Numbered from the stretch's first letter, positions 26,789 through 35,740 are shown. The stretch is DNA of 64,000 nucleotides from Planctomycetota bacterium (GCA_019636195.1 JAHBYA010000010.1:98943-162942), one strand, 5' to 3'. Notes: generated by a model not told the origin, from the sequence alone. A program made the numbers and translations.

Positions 26789-29700
26789 TTCTGTCCTCCT
26801 GTGCCGGGACTTTGACCCCGGCAAGCTGGCTATAGATGGACCAGCGGCGTTCCGCCTCTCGCTGTGCCAGCGCGAGCAGCCGCTCGTAGCGTTCCTTGTC
26901 GCGCAGTTCAACCATCCGAAACCGGCCCTCATTCTGCATGTACTCGCGCACCGGCGTCCTGGGCTTTGAGAAATCGAGGTGAAGCGGCGGTCCGCCCATG
27001 GCGCCCGCGCGCGGGTCAAAGCGGTACAAGGGCCACACGCCGCTGCTGACCGCCAGCCGTTGCTGGTCAAGGCTGCGGCTGAGGTCATAGCCGTGGGCAA
27101 TGCAGGGGCTATTGGCGATGATCAGCGACGGGCCGTGCCAGCTTTCGGCTTCGCGCAGGGCCTGGACGGTCTGCACATCCTTGGCGCCGAACGCGATCTG
27201 CGCGACGTAAACGTGGCCGTAGGACATAGCCAGCAGGCCCAGGTCTTTCTTGCCGATCTCCTTGCCGGCTGCGGCAAACTTCGCGGCAGCGCCAAGCGGC
27301 GTGGCTTTGCTCTGCTGGCCGCCTGTGTTGCTGTAAACTTCCGTGTCCAGCACAAGGATGTTGACGTCGGCCGTGCCGGACAGCACATGGTCCAGACCGC
27401 CAAAGCCTATGTCATAGGCCCAGCCGTCGCCGCCGACAATCCACACGCTCTTGCGCACGAGGTAGTCTGCCAAGGCGTGCAGAGAGGCACTTGCGGGTTC
27501 GGATGTGTCCAGCGCGGCGCGAAGAAGTCCCACGCGTTCACGCTGGGCGGCGATCTCGGCTTCGCTGCCCTGCCGAGCTTCCAGCAGGCTGCTGACCAGC
27601 GATTCCGGCAGGCCTGCCGATTGTCGCCGCAAAAGCACGCGCGCGTGCTCTGCCAGTGCATCCACACCCAGGCGCAGTCCAAGGCCGAACTCGGCGTTGT
27701 CCTCAAACAGCGAGTTGGCCCATGCCGGCCCGCGCCCGTCTGCATTCGTGCGCCACGGCGTTGTGGGCAGATTGCCCCCGTAGATGCTGCTGCACCCAGT
27801 CGCGTTGGCGACCAGCAGCCGGTCACCGAACAGCTGCGAAAGCAGCTTCAGGTAGGGCGTTTCGCCGCATCCCGCGCACGCACTGCTGAACTCAAACAGC
27901 GGCTGCAGCAATTGCGAGCTGCGTACGTCCGCGGCAACGCGGGTTCGATCCGTCTCGGGCAGTTGCAGAAAGAACTCGAACGCCTCGCGCTCGCGGGCCT
28001 TGTGGTCCTGTACCGGCAGCATGTCGATCGCCTTGTGGCGCGGGTTGCTGCGATCTTTCGCCGGGCAGGCCTGGACGCACAGACTGCAACCCGTGCAATC
28101 GTCGGGGGCCACCTGCACCGTGTAGCGCGCGTCCTTGAACTCGGCGACCATGCGGTTGCTCGTGTGCTTGAAGCTGTCGGGCGCGCTTGCGACGGACTCA
28201 CCGTCGTAGAGCTTGACGCGGATAGCGGCGTGGGGGCAGACCAGCGCGCACTTGTTGCACTGGATGCAGAGGTCCGGGTTCCAGATCGGGATTTCGCGGG
28301 CCAATGCCCGCTTTTCCCATTGCGTTGTTCCCAGCGGCCAAGTGCCGTCCGGCGGAAAGGCGCTGACCGGCAAGTCATCGCCGCGACCAGCCATCATCAG
28401 CGCGGTAACCTTCTGCACAAAGTCCGGCGCGTGCGCGGGCACGATCGGCGGACGTTCGCGCATGGAGGTTGCCTGCGCCGGCACGGTTACTTCCACGATG
28501 CGCTTGAGGGCGAGATCAACGGCCGCGAAGTTGCGCCTGACGATCTCGGCACCGCGTTTGCCGTATGACTGCTCGATCTGCTTCTTCATGGCAGGAAGCG
28601 CGGCATCCAGCGGCATCACACCCGACAGCGCGAAGAAGCACGCCTGCATGACGGTGCCGATGTGTCGCCCCAAGCCCGCCTCAGAGCCGACTTTCCAGCC
28701 ATCGATCACAAAGACGCGCAGTTGCTTTTCGATGATCTGCTGCTGAACCTCGCGCGGCAGGCTGTCCCAGAATGCGCCCGGCTCGCACTCTGTGTTCACA
28801 AAGAACGTCGCCCCATGATCCGCGCGCTCCAGCACGTCGTACTGTTCCAGAAACTGCGGGTGCGAGAGGCCGACAAACCCGGCCTTGCGAATCAGGTAGT
28901 GTCCCCGGATCGGCTGCAGGCCGAAGCGCAGGTGCGAAACGGTGATCGCGCCCGCTTTGCGCGAGTCATAGACGAAGTACGCCTGTGCATAGTGCCCGGG
29001 CTGCTCGCCGATGATCTTGATTGTGTTCTTGTTGCTCCCGACTGTGCCGTCGCTGCCCAGGCCGTAGAACACAGCCCGGACGGTGCGGGCCGGCTCAATG
29101 TCGAAGCTCGGGTCATAGTCTAGGCTCAGGCCGGAAACATCGTCGTTGATGCCGATCGTGAAGTGACTTCGCGGCCTGGCCGCCGCCAGATTCTCGAACA
29201 CGGCTCTTGCCATCGCCGGCGTGAACTCCTTTGACGACAGGCCGTACCGGCCGCCCACAACCAGAGGCACTTCATCGATCCAGCTTTCGGCTCTTGCCTC
29301 GTGCAGTGCCGCAATCACATCGGTGTAGAGGGGCTCCCCGACGGCGCCGGGTTCTTTGGTGCGGTCAAGCACCGCGAGGCGTTGCACACCTTTTGGCAAT
29401 GCCTTAACAAACGCGTGCACATCAAAGGGCCGATACAGCCGCACTTTCAGGACACCGACACTCCCGCCATTGGCGTTGAGCCAGTCCGCCGCCTCGCACA
29501 CGGTGTCGGCGCCGGAACCCATGATGACGACGACGTGCTTTGCCTGCGCCGGGCCGACGTAGTCGAACAGCCCGTAGCGCCTGCCCGTCAGTTCCGCAAA
29601 CCGCTGCATGACCTGCTGCGTGATGCCCGGGCAGGACTTGTACCAGAGGTTTGCCGCTTCACGCGCCTGGAAGAACGTATCGGGGTTCTGGGCGGTACCG

Positions 29701-30350
29701 CGCAGGACGGGCCGGTCAGGTGTTAGTGCGCGCCCGCGGTGCTCATGGATGTGTTGCTCGGAAACCAGCGCGCGCAGGGTGTCGTCGGTCAGCGGGGCGA
29801 TTCGCGAAATCTCGTGCGACGTGCGAAAGCCATCAAAGAAGTGCATGAAGGGGATGCGCGACTCCAGCGTGGCGGCGTGGGCAATGGCTGCAAAGTCCTG
29901 CGCCTCTTGCACACTGCCGCTGCACAACAGGGCCATCCCGGTCTGCCGGCAGGCCATCACGTCGCTGTGATCGCCGAAGATCGACAGCGCGTGCGTCGCC
30001 ACTGTGCGTGCAGCTACATGCAGGCAGAAAGGGGTCAATTCGCCGGCAATCTTGTAAAGGTTCGGGATCATCAGCAGCAGGCCCTGTGACGCCGTGAACG
30101 TGGTCGTCAGCGCGCCGGCCTGCAAAGCGCCGTGCACGGCGGCGATCGCCCCGCCTTCGCTCTGCATCTCGATCACGCGTGGCACGCGGCCCCACAGGTT
30201 GGGGCGATCATCGGCGCTCCATTGGTCTGCGGCTTCGCCCATCGGCGACGCGGGAGTGATCGGGTAGATGGCGATGACCTCACTCAGCCGATGCGCCACG
30301 GTTGCAACCGCTTCGTTTCCATCCAACATCAGGTAGGCAGGTTGACTCAT
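26781..30350 (-). CDS. nifJ: Pyruvate:ferredoxin (flavodoxin) oxidoreductase, single-chain
   Basis: 1,189 residues, the usual length for homodimeric PFOR. The order is: domain I starting MSQPAYLMLDGNEAVATVAH with YPITPASPMGE; domain II; the gamma-like domain (GLGSDGTVGSNKNTIKIIGE); an 8Fe-8S ferredoxin domain with CIQCNKCALVCP and CTGCSLCVQACP; and the C-terminal TPP domain with ACAGCGETPY, NATGCSSIYGG and the GDGWAYDIGFGG...NTGGQQSKATP signature. It oxidises pyruvate with CoA to acetyl-CoA and CO2 and reduces ferredoxin or flavodoxin in the cytoplasm. The start at 30350 matches the family; a TATCAT -10-like hexamer lies at 30382-30387 on the same strand. It indicates anaerobic or low-potential electron metabolism alongside the O2-using desaturase. 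Confidence 0.97.
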   Translation of the reverse strand: MSQPAYLMLDGNEAVATVAHRLSEVIAIYPITPASPMGEAADQWSADDRPNLWGRVPRVIEMQSEGGAIAAVHGALQAGALTTTFTASQGLLLMIPNLYKIAGELTPFCLHVAARTVATHALSIFGDHSDVMACRQTGMALLCSGSVQEAQDFAAIAHAATLESRIPFMHFFDGFRTSHEISRIAPLTDDTLRALVSEQHIHEHRGRALTPDRPVLRGTAQNPDTFFQAREAANLWYKSCPGITQQVMQRFAELTGRRYGLFDYVGPAQAKHVVVIMGSGADTVCEAADWLNANGGSVGVLKVRLYRPFDVHAFVKALPKGVQRLAVLDRTKEPGAVGEPLYTDVIAALHEARAESWIDEVPLVVGGRYGLSSKEFTPAMARAVFENLAAARPRSHFTIGINDDVSGLSLDYDPSFDIEPARTVRAVFYGLGSDGTVGSNKNTIKIIGEQPGHYAQAYFVYDSRKAGAITVSHLRFGLQPIRGHYLIRKAGFVGLSHPQFLEQYDVLERADHGATFFVNTECEPGAFWDSLPREVQQQIIEKQLRVFVIDGWKVGSEAGLGRHIGTVMQACFFALSGVMPLDAALPAMKKQIEQSYGKRGAEIVRRNFAAVDLALKRIVEVTVPAQATSMRERPPIVPAHAPDFVQKVTALMMAGRGDDLPVSAFPPDGTWPLGTTQWEKRALAREIPIWNPDLCIQCNKCALVCPHAAIRVKLYDGESVASAPDSFKHTSNRMVAEFKDARYTVQVAPDDCTGCSLCVQACPAKDRSNPRHKAIDMLPVQDHKAREREAFEFFLQLPETDRTRVAADVRSSQLLQPLFEFSSACAGCGETPYLKLLSQLFGDRLLVANATGCSSIYGGNLPTTPWRTNADGRGPAWANSLFEDNAEFGLGLRLGVDALAEHARVLLRRQSAGLPESLVSSLLEARQGSEAEIAAQRERVGLLRAALDTSEPASASLHALADYLVRKSVWIVGGDGWAYDIGFGGLDHVLSGTADVNILVLDTEVYSNTGGQQSKATPLGAAAKFAAAGKEIGKKDLGLLAMSYGHVYVAQIAFGAKDVQTVQALREAESWHGPSLIIANSPCIAHGYDLSRSLDQQRLAVSSGVWPLYRFDPRAGAMGGPPLHLDFSKPRTPVREYMQNEGRFRMVELRDKERYERLLALAQREAERRWSIYSQLAGVKVPAQEDRSE

Positions 30351-30583
30351 GGGACGGTCTTTCGCTGCACCGGGTTGCAGCATGATAGAAACACCGGACT
30401 TCGGCCTGTCACATGTTTTGCGGATTGCCTGCCGACTGCCGCGACTCACTGAACCTCCTGCAGGGAGGGCCGCAGCGCCTGACCCACATGTAGGCAGTTC
30501 CAGTCAAGCCACATCGCCGTGGGGAACCCACGGTCGGCGCGCGCGTCTTGGTGACTGTCTTTGGTGACGTAGCGGACTTCTGG
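30351..30583. other. Non-coding stretch upstream of nifJ
   Basis: No gene is seen. It holds a perfect 7-bp hairpin CCGTGGG-GAA-CCCACGG (30517-30533) and the tentative -10 for nifJ (30382-30387, minus). Its right end is the U-tract of the tRNA terminator. Confidence 0.5.
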
Positions 30584-30631
30584 AAAAAGCACAGCCGCCC
30601 GGGTTAGGCATAAAGCCATGTCCCGGGCGGC
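30584..30631 (-). terminator. Intrinsic terminator of the initiator tRNA gene
   Basis: On the minus strand GCCGCCCGGG (30631-30622) pairs perfectly with CCCGGGCGGC (30603-30594); the loop holds a small GGC/GCC hairpin. TGTGCTTTTT follows (to 30584). It begins 9 bases after the tRNA 3' end. Confidence 0.9.
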
Positions 30632-30639
30632 TTAGCGGT

Positions 30640-30715
30640 TGGTAGCGGGGGCTGGACTCGAACCAGCGACCTCAAGGTTATGAGCCTTGCGAGCTGCCAT
30701 CTGCTCCACCCCGCA
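30640..30715 (-). tRNA. Initiator tRNA-fMet (CAT anticodon)
   Basis: 76 nt with encoded CCA. The 5' TGCGGGGTGGAGCAG and 3' CCCCGCTACCA leave a T1:T72 mismatch at the end of the acceptor stem, the hallmark of bacterial initiators. A11:T24 in the D-stem is also initiator-type. The anticodon loop is CTCATAA between stem strands CAAGG and CCTTG, so only two of the usual three G:C pairs are kept and 29:41 is A:T. The T-loop is GTTCGAGTC. It stands alone between a promoter and a strong terminator. Confidence 0.93.
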
Positions 30716-30726
30716 GTGGACGCATA

Positions 30727-30754
30727 GAAATAGCTTACCTTGGCCCTTGGTCAA
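30727..30754 (-). promoter_or_regulatory. Sigma-70-type promoter of the initiator tRNA
   Basis: Minus strand: -35 TTGACC (30754-30749), 16-bp spacer, -10 TATTTC (30732-30727). The predicted start lies about 5 bases before the mature tRNA 5' end (30715). Confidence 0.5.
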
Positions 30755-30767
30755 GGGGGCTGCGCGC

Positions 30768-32978
30768 CTACCGCTGCAACTCTCGAAACGCCTGTGCCCG
30801 CAGCGGCACGTCATAGCCCGGCCGAATTCGTCCGCTGCGCACAATCTGGGCCGGGTAATCAATGCCGTCCGGGCCCGGCTGTACGGCCCTGGCTTCAAGG
30901 CGCTTGACGGGCTTGCCGTCCACTTCCTCGAAAATGGCGAACTCGGCGGGCAAGAACAGGCTTGGCCGTGGCTTCAGGCGCGGGTTCCCGAGGTCGGTCA
31001 GGTTCGGCAACTCAAGGAACTTGTCGGGCTTGAACGCAAGGTCGGTCAACGCGGCGCCCTGGTTGCCGGCCAGCGCAAAGCGCACGCGCGCGCGCGCCAG
31101 CGCGTGCGGAAAGCGCCAATCCCCTGCGGTACCGACGGGCAGGCCGGCGACAAAGCGCATTTCCACGCGCTCGCGCGTGCCGTCGTCCAGCTTGCGCCCG
31201 TAACGTTCATACACCCAAACACGCCAAGTGGCGCCGCTGTGGGGGTCGCGGTAGATGTCGCGGCCCAGAAAGCGCACACCGCCGTCTTCAAGCTTGCGCT
31301 CAGTGCCGGTCAGCGTCAGCAGCTTGCGCGTCTCAAGTTGCACCACCAGGTCGTCATACACCTTGCCCACGTCCTCGCCCTTGCGGGCACGCATTGCACC
31401 CTGGCGGATGTCGGCGCAGTCGTAGTACATGTCGCCCGCGCCCGCATCGTCTATGGCCTGCACCAGCCAGTCGCCGCTGAGGTTGTCCTCGGTGCGTATG
31501 CGGCCCTTGTCGCCGCGACCGCGGCTGGCGTACAGCTCAATGTAGCGGCCCTTCTTGTCGTTCTTGCCGTCGGTGATGCTCACGTCGTACACCAGCTGCG
31601 TGCTGGGTATGCCGGCGGTGTACTGGCTGGCCACTTCTTCAAAGCGCTGAACCATGCGCGACAGGCGCGCAAGCTGCCGCGGGTTGCGCAGGCTGTCACA
31701 GCCGCGCCAGTCAAAGACGAACAGGGTGTGGCGCAGCAGGGCGCTTGCGCCGGGTCTTGACGCGTCAAATTCGGGGTTGACCACGGGCTCCAGCATGCCG
31801 CACACGCCGCGGCCAAGGTCGATCATGCCGCCGTGGGCGTCGCGCGAGATGACGTCGGTCGTGGTCTCATCCAGCTGCCGCTTGTCGCCGAACGGCAGCA
31901 CCATGCGGCCAGCGGGCGTACTGATCTCGGTCCGGCGTTCGCAGCGTGTGTACACCAGCGTGGTGACGCCATCCACCTTGCGCACGCCGGCCATGCGCAC
32001 GAGCCCCGGCATCACGCACATGCCCCGGAAAATCTCATACCGCGCGAGTTCTGCGCTTCGCCCGTCTGCGCCCCGCATCTCAACGACAACGCCGGCGCCT
32101 TCGGCACGCGCCAGCAGCAGGCCGTAACCCAGGGGGTCTGCCAGCAGCGCGGCTGTGATGCGATCCGGCGGAAAGCTGCCCTTCAACAACTCCGTGACTT
32201 CCAGTCTCGGCAGCGCAAGGGTCACCAGCCGGCCCGGTACGGGCCCGTGGCTTTCGCGCACCTGCATGGGTCGCCCGGTTTCATGTTGCTGTGGGCGCGG
32301 GATTGCGCCATCGTACGCGATCAGCGCAAGCTTGCTGTTGCTCAGCCACACCGGGCGGCCGGCGTGCAGGTCAGCCGATTCGGCGACAAGCTTGAAGTCC
32401 GGCAGGCTGAACACGCGCACGCCCGGCCGGTTGCCTTCGCGCGTGAAGCGGCGAAACGCCACGTGCTTACGGTCCGGCGAAACGGTGGGCGCGTCAATGT
32501 AGTCAGCCGAGTTCAGTACAATTGACGACTGCGGCACACTGCCGCCCGCTGCCGCCAGCGCATCGGCCTTCAATATCTGCACCAGTCCCTTGAGCGTCTG
32601 GCGCGGGTCGTAGTGCAGCACATACGGCACGCCCTGGATTTCAAACACCCCGGTCAGCGTGCGCCGCCACTGCGTGACACCTTCGTCGCCCTTGCCAAGC
32701 ACATGCGTGGCGCGCGTGAAACGCAGCGTGGTGCTGTCGTAGTGCCACAGTTCGCAAGTCGGCCACGCGCCACTGGGTACGCCGGTGTACGGCCAGAAGT
32801 TCGGGTCAACGACCGGCAGGCCGGGGTCGCCCGCGAAGTCGCTGGTAGCCGGCGCCGACGTACCAAGCGGGTTTTCCAGCAGCAGCCAGCCGGAAGTTGC
32901 GCCCGGCGCTGCCACGCCGATCTCGTTCGCGGCAAGGGGGCAAGCGCAAAGCAGCATGATGATAAAGAAAGTGCGCAT
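30768..32978 (-). CDS. Secreted protein with beta-propeller-like and LolA/RseB-like parts, unknown
   Basis: 736 residues from ATG at 32978. The N-terminus MRTFFIIMLLCACPLAANE is a signal peptide, possibly a lipoprotein signal (LCAC). The first ~400 residues have repeated beta strands such as APTVSPDRKHVAFRRF and RPVWLSNSKLALIAYDG, which look like TolB-type propeller blades. The last ~300 residues contain TQLVYDVSITDGKNDKKGRY, YASRGRGDKGRIRTEDNLSG and GATWRVWVYERYGRKL, resembling the half-barrel of LolA/RseB-type outer-membrane lipoprotein-sorting proteins, or a DUF1571-type planctomycete domain. Both assignments are tentative. It is divergent from dnaB and probably acts in the periplasm. Confidence 0.7.
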   Translation of the reverse strand: MRTFFIIMLLCACPLAANEIGVAAPGATSGWLLLENPLGTSAPATSDFAGDPGLPVVDPNFWPYTGVPSGAWPTCELWHYDSTTLRFTRATHVLGKGDEGVTQWRRTLTGVFEIQGVPYVLHYDPRQTLKGLVQILKADALAAAGGSVPQSSIVLNSADYIDAPTVSPDRKHVAFRRFTREGNRPGVRVFSLPDFKLVAESADLHAGRPVWLSNSKLALIAYDGAIPRPQQHETGRPMQVRESHGPVPGRLVTLALPRLEVTELLKGSFPPDRITAALLADPLGYGLLLARAEGAGVVVEMRGADGRSAELARYEIFRGMCVMPGLVRMAGVRKVDGVTTLVYTRCERRTEISTPAGRMVLPFGDKRQLDETTTDVISRDAHGGMIDLGRGVCGMLEPVVNPEFDASRPGASALLRHTLFVFDWRGCDSLRNPRQLARLSRMVQRFEEVASQYTAGIPSTQLVYDVSITDGKNDKKGRYIELYASRGRGDKGRIRTEDNLSGDWLVQAIDDAGAGDMYYDCADIRQGAMRARKGEDVGKVYDDLVVQLETRKLLTLTGTERKLEDGGVRFLGRDIYRDPHSGATWRVWVYERYGRKLDDGTRERVEMRFVAGLPVGTAGDWRFPHALARARVRFALAGNQGAALTDLAFKPDKFLELPNLTDLGNPRLKPRPSLFLPAEFAIFEEVDGKPVKRLEARAVQPGPDGIDYPAQIVRSGRIRPGYDVPLRAQAFRELQR

Positions 32979-33103
32979 GATTTTGGGCCCCTTGCTACTA
33001 CGGATCGGCATGGGGGCAAGGCGGACTAAACATCCATGAGGGAAAGAGAAGCTGGGGCGCCCTGAAATCGCGCTCATGTACAGGTTGCATCACTTCCTGA
33101 CAC

Positions 33104-33149
33104 GTTTCCAATCTTTGTTCACCGGCGGGCGCGTCGCCGTTTCCAATCT
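33104..33149 (+). repeat. 11-bp direct repeat upstream of dnaB
   Basis: GTTTCCAATCT occurs at 33104-33114 and 33139-33149, 35 bp start to start, in the gap between the secreted protein and dnaB. It may be a paired regulator site. Confidence 0.4.
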
Positions 33150-33194
33150 ACAACGGCCCAACCTTGTCGCGCTTGAAAGTACCTTGTACCAGCC

Positions 33195-34634
33195 ATGGCT
33201 GAAACCGAAGCATTTGTCCCGCCCCATTCCATTGAAGCCGAACAGGCTGTGCTGGCCGCCGTGCTGGTTGATCCAGGCTGCCTGCCTGAAGTCAGCCTGA
33301 CCTTGAAGCGGCCCGATGTGTTCTGGCGCACCAGCCACCAGCACATCTATCGCGCGATCCAGCAGCTTTCCAGCGAAGGCCACGAGATTGACTGGGTCAG
33401 CGTGGCTGAGCAGGTGCGAAAACAGGGCGCGCTGGATGAGTGCGGCGGCGCTGACGCGCTGCACAACTACCTGGTCGAGATCAGCCATCGCCTGCCCAGC
33501 AGCTACGGGCATGAACGCCACGCCGCGATCGTGCGCGACCGCGCGCTGTTGCGCGAGGTCGTAAAGCGCGCGGGCGACGTGCGCAGCATGGCTCTGGACG
33601 AAACGCGCAACGTCAAGGACGTGATCGAGAAACTTGAGCAGGACTCGTTCGAGATTTCCGCCCAGCGCTACCACGGCGAAACCCACACCATGCAGGCGCT
33701 GATTGCCCGCGTCATGGAAGACCAGGCCAAACTGCAGGAGTGGCGGCGCGGCCATGACGGCAACATGCTGCCCGGCCTGACGTCGGGGTTTGCCGTGCTC
33801 GACAGCTACACAACCGGCTGGAAAAAAGGCGAGCTGGTCGTGATCGGCGCGCGCCCGGGCCAGGGCAAGACCAGCCTGCTGCTGAACCTGGCTGAGAACA
33901 TCGCCTGGGACCGGCACTTGAACCGCAGCGACGGCAGGGGCGGCGTGCTGGTGTTCAGCCTTGAAATGACAGCGACCGAGCTGGTACAGCGCGTGCTGTG
34001 CGCGCGCGCCGAGCTTGACCTGAAGCAGGTAAAGATGGCCGCCTACGGCCGCGATGAAGAGGCGCGCCTGAAACAGGCCATGCAGGAGATGGCGCAGGTG
34101 CCGCTGTTTGTGGATGACAGCTTCACGCTCAATCTCAGCGAGATCCGCAGCAAGGCGCGCCGCATGAAAGAGCGCCACGACATCGACGCGATCTTCGTTG
34201 ATTACCTGCAGCTCGTGAAAGACAACGACCGGCTGGACCGGCACCTGCAGATCGGCAACATCTCTCGCGGCCTGAAAGCGCTGGCCCGCGAGTTGGAGAT
34301 CCCGGTGATCACCGCTGCACAGCTCAACCGCGGCGTGGAGCAGCGCAGCAGCCGCGAAAAGCGCCCGATGCTCAGCGACCTGCGCGAGTCCGGCAGCATC
34401 GAGCAGGACGCCGACCAAGTGCTGCTGATCCATCGCAAGGAAGATGAAGAAACGCTGGCGACCATCAACCATGAAGAACTGGCGGCCGTTGACCTGATCA
34501 TCGCCAAGAACCGCAACGGGCCGATGGGCGACATTCCATTCCACTTTGTGAAGCGTTCCACGCGGTTCGTACCAGCCGACCGACGCCATGGGGTGCACGA
34601 CTTTACGCCCATGCCCGGCAACCACGCCCGTTAG
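33195..34634 (+). CDS. dnaB: Replicative DNA helicase DnaB
   Basis: 479 residues. The N-terminal DnaG-interacting domain starts PPHSIEAEQAVLAAVLVDP. The RecA-like motor has Walker A GARPGQGKT (218-226), VLVFSLEMTATELVQR, Walker B IDAIFVDYLQLV, and the DnaB signatures SRGLKALARELEIPVITAAQ and LSDLRESGSIEQDADQVLLI. The hexamer unwinds DNA ahead of the replisome. Length and motifs are normal and no intein is present. The linker QRYHGETHTMQALIARVMED is ordinary. The neighbours are not the usual rplI/alr partners. Confidence 0.97.
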   Translation: MAETEAFVPPHSIEAEQAVLAAVLVDPGCLPEVSLTLKRPDVFWRTSHQHIYRAIQQLSSEGHEIDWVSVAEQVRKQGALDECGGADALHNYLVEISHRLPSSYGHERHAAIVRDRALLREVVKRAGDVRSMALDETRNVKDVIEKLEQDSFEISAQRYHGETHTMQALIARVMEDQAKLQEWRRGHDGNMLPGLTSGFAVLDSYTTGWKKGELVVIGARPGQGKTSLLLNLAENIAWDRHLNRSDGRGGVLVFSLEMTATELVQRVLCARAELDLKQVKMAAYGRDEEARLKQAMQEMAQVPLFVDDSFTLNLSEIRSKARRMKERHDIDAIFVDYLQLVKDNDRLDRHLQIGNISRGLKALARELEIPVITAAQLNRGVEQRSSREKRPMLSDLRESGSIEQDADQVLLIHRKEDEETLATINHEELAAVDLIIAKNRNGPMGDIPFHFVKRSTRFVPADRRHGVHDFTPMPGNHAR

Positions 34635-34657
34635 TACGCTGCAAAAGCGCGATGCGC

Positions 34658-34679
34658 CGCGGCCCTTTGCCTGGCCGCG
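34658..34679 (+). terminator. Hairpin after dnaB
   Basis: CGCGGCC (34658-34664), 8-base loop, GGCCGCG (34673-34679), 23 bp past the stop. No U-tract follows. Confidence 0.45.
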
Positions 34680-34787
34680 AAGGGCTTGTCCAAGGGCATT
34701 TGGCAGCCAGTGCAATGGCGTGGTTTGCTCTGGCTGGCGGTCGCGTAGCCGCCACCATCCCCGGTCTTCCCCTTGGGAGATTCCCAC

Positions 34788-35201
34788 ATGTTGCACCGTA
34801 ACGCTTTGGCGGCCCTGCTGGGCCTGCCGCTGGTAGTTGCCGCGCTGGTGGCCAGCGCAACCTATGCCTGGGCCACGTTCACGGTTGAGCCCGAGCCCGT
34901 TGAGGCAAACGGCGCGGCCCTGCAGGACAAGAAGGGCGTGGCGATGATGAGTATGAAGATCGGCGATGTTGAGTACCTGGTCATCTCAAGCCACTCGCGC
35001 AACCTGCTGGTCAAGACCGGCGACCCGGTGCCGCCGGAGCCATGCCACTTCATCTCCATCTATGAGCTGTCGCGCAACGGCAACAAGATCGATCTTCGTT
35101 TTGTGGGCTCGCGCTGTGTGGAATGGGACAACGGCTTTGACCTGATCAACTTCACGGGCGACAAGGGGACATCGCCCGCCGAGATGCGTAACAGGCGCTA
35201 G
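34788..35201 (+). CDS. Small membrane-anchored protein, paralogue 1 of a tandem pair
   Basis: 137 residues, ATG at 34788 after GGGAGATTCCCAC. The N-terminal hydrophobic segment ALLGLPLVVAALVASATYAW (~7-26) is a signal anchor or uncleaved signal peptide. The soluble part has EPVEANG, ISIYELSRNGNKIDLRFVGS and RCVEWDNGFDLINF. These line up with the next gene (FYEL.K.G, MGSRCLDYDQGPDLIKF, EPVAASG), and both proteins are exactly 137 residues long, so the two genes are a tandem duplication. The shared core is (F/Y)EL...L..(V/M)GSRC(V/L)(E/D).D.G.DLI.F. No family is recognised. TAGAAT overlaps its stop and may be a -10 for the second copy. Confidence 0.78.
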   Translation: MLHRNALAALLGLPLVVAALVASATYAWATFTVEPEPVEANGAALQDKKGVAMMSMKIGDVEYLVISSHSRNLLVKTGDPVPPEPCHFISIYELSRNGNKIDLRFVGSRCVEWDNGFDLINFTGDKGTSPAEMRNRR

Positions 35202-35298
35202 AATCGCAGGTTTCGCGTGCGGGTTGGGGGCTTTGTCGTTACACTGCCCCAAACTCCCGCGTAAACAATTTCTTGGGGTCATCCCGACAGGAGAAACC

Positions 35299-35712
35299 AT
35301 GAAGTTCGACACGGTTATCAAGGGCGTGTTCGCGCTGGCGGCCCTGCTGGCGGCAGTGACGTACACGTGGTCCACGTTTGTCGATCGGGCGGAGCCGGTG
35401 GCGGCTTCGGGCGTGGACACCAAAGAAGGTGTCACCGTCGAGGGCCTGGGCTTCAACCGCCAGGGCGGCATCGTGTGCGTGACCCGCTACAGCGAGCATC
35501 CGTTTGAGCCGGGCCAGATGCGTCATACCATGACTTTCTATGAGCTGATCAAATCCGGCAGCGACGGCACCGCAAAACTGTACCTGATGGGCAGCCGCTG
35601 CCTTGATTACGACCAGGGGCCGGACCTGATCAAGTTTGAAGAAATCAAGGGCGAAACGCCCAAGGAACTGAAAGAAGCCATGGAAAAAGCGGGCAAGGGC
35701 AAGCGCCGCTAA
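35299..35712 (+). CDS. Small membrane-anchored protein, paralogue 2 of a tandem pair
   Basis: 137 residues, ATG at 35299 with ACAGGAGAAACC just upstream (strong ribosome-binding site). The N-terminal segment GVFALAALLAAVTYTWSTF anchors it; the remainder has MTFYELIKSGSDGTAKLYLM, GSRCLDYDQGPDLIKFEEI and a basic end KGKRR. It matches the preceding gene along its length at a level that suggests an old duplication. The single conserved Cys in GSRC could form an intermolecular disulfide. A hairpin with a short T-run follows at 35741-35768. Function unknown. Confidence 0.8.
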   Translation: MKFDTVIKGVFALAALLAAVTYTWSTFVDRAEPVAASGVDTKEGVTVEGLGFNRQGGIVCVTRYSEHPFEPGQMRHTMTFYELIKSGSDGTAKLYLMGSRCLDYDQGPDLIKFEEIKGETPKELKEAMEKAGKGKRR

Positions 35713-35740
35713 CCATGAGACTTTATTTTCGGCCACTCCG

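Noticed and set aside
33090..34796. A 568-codon minus-strand frame opposite dnaB
   Set aside because: Shadow frame of dnaB. There are no recognisable motifs, and His/Gln-rich translation is typical of antisense reading in GC-rich DNA.
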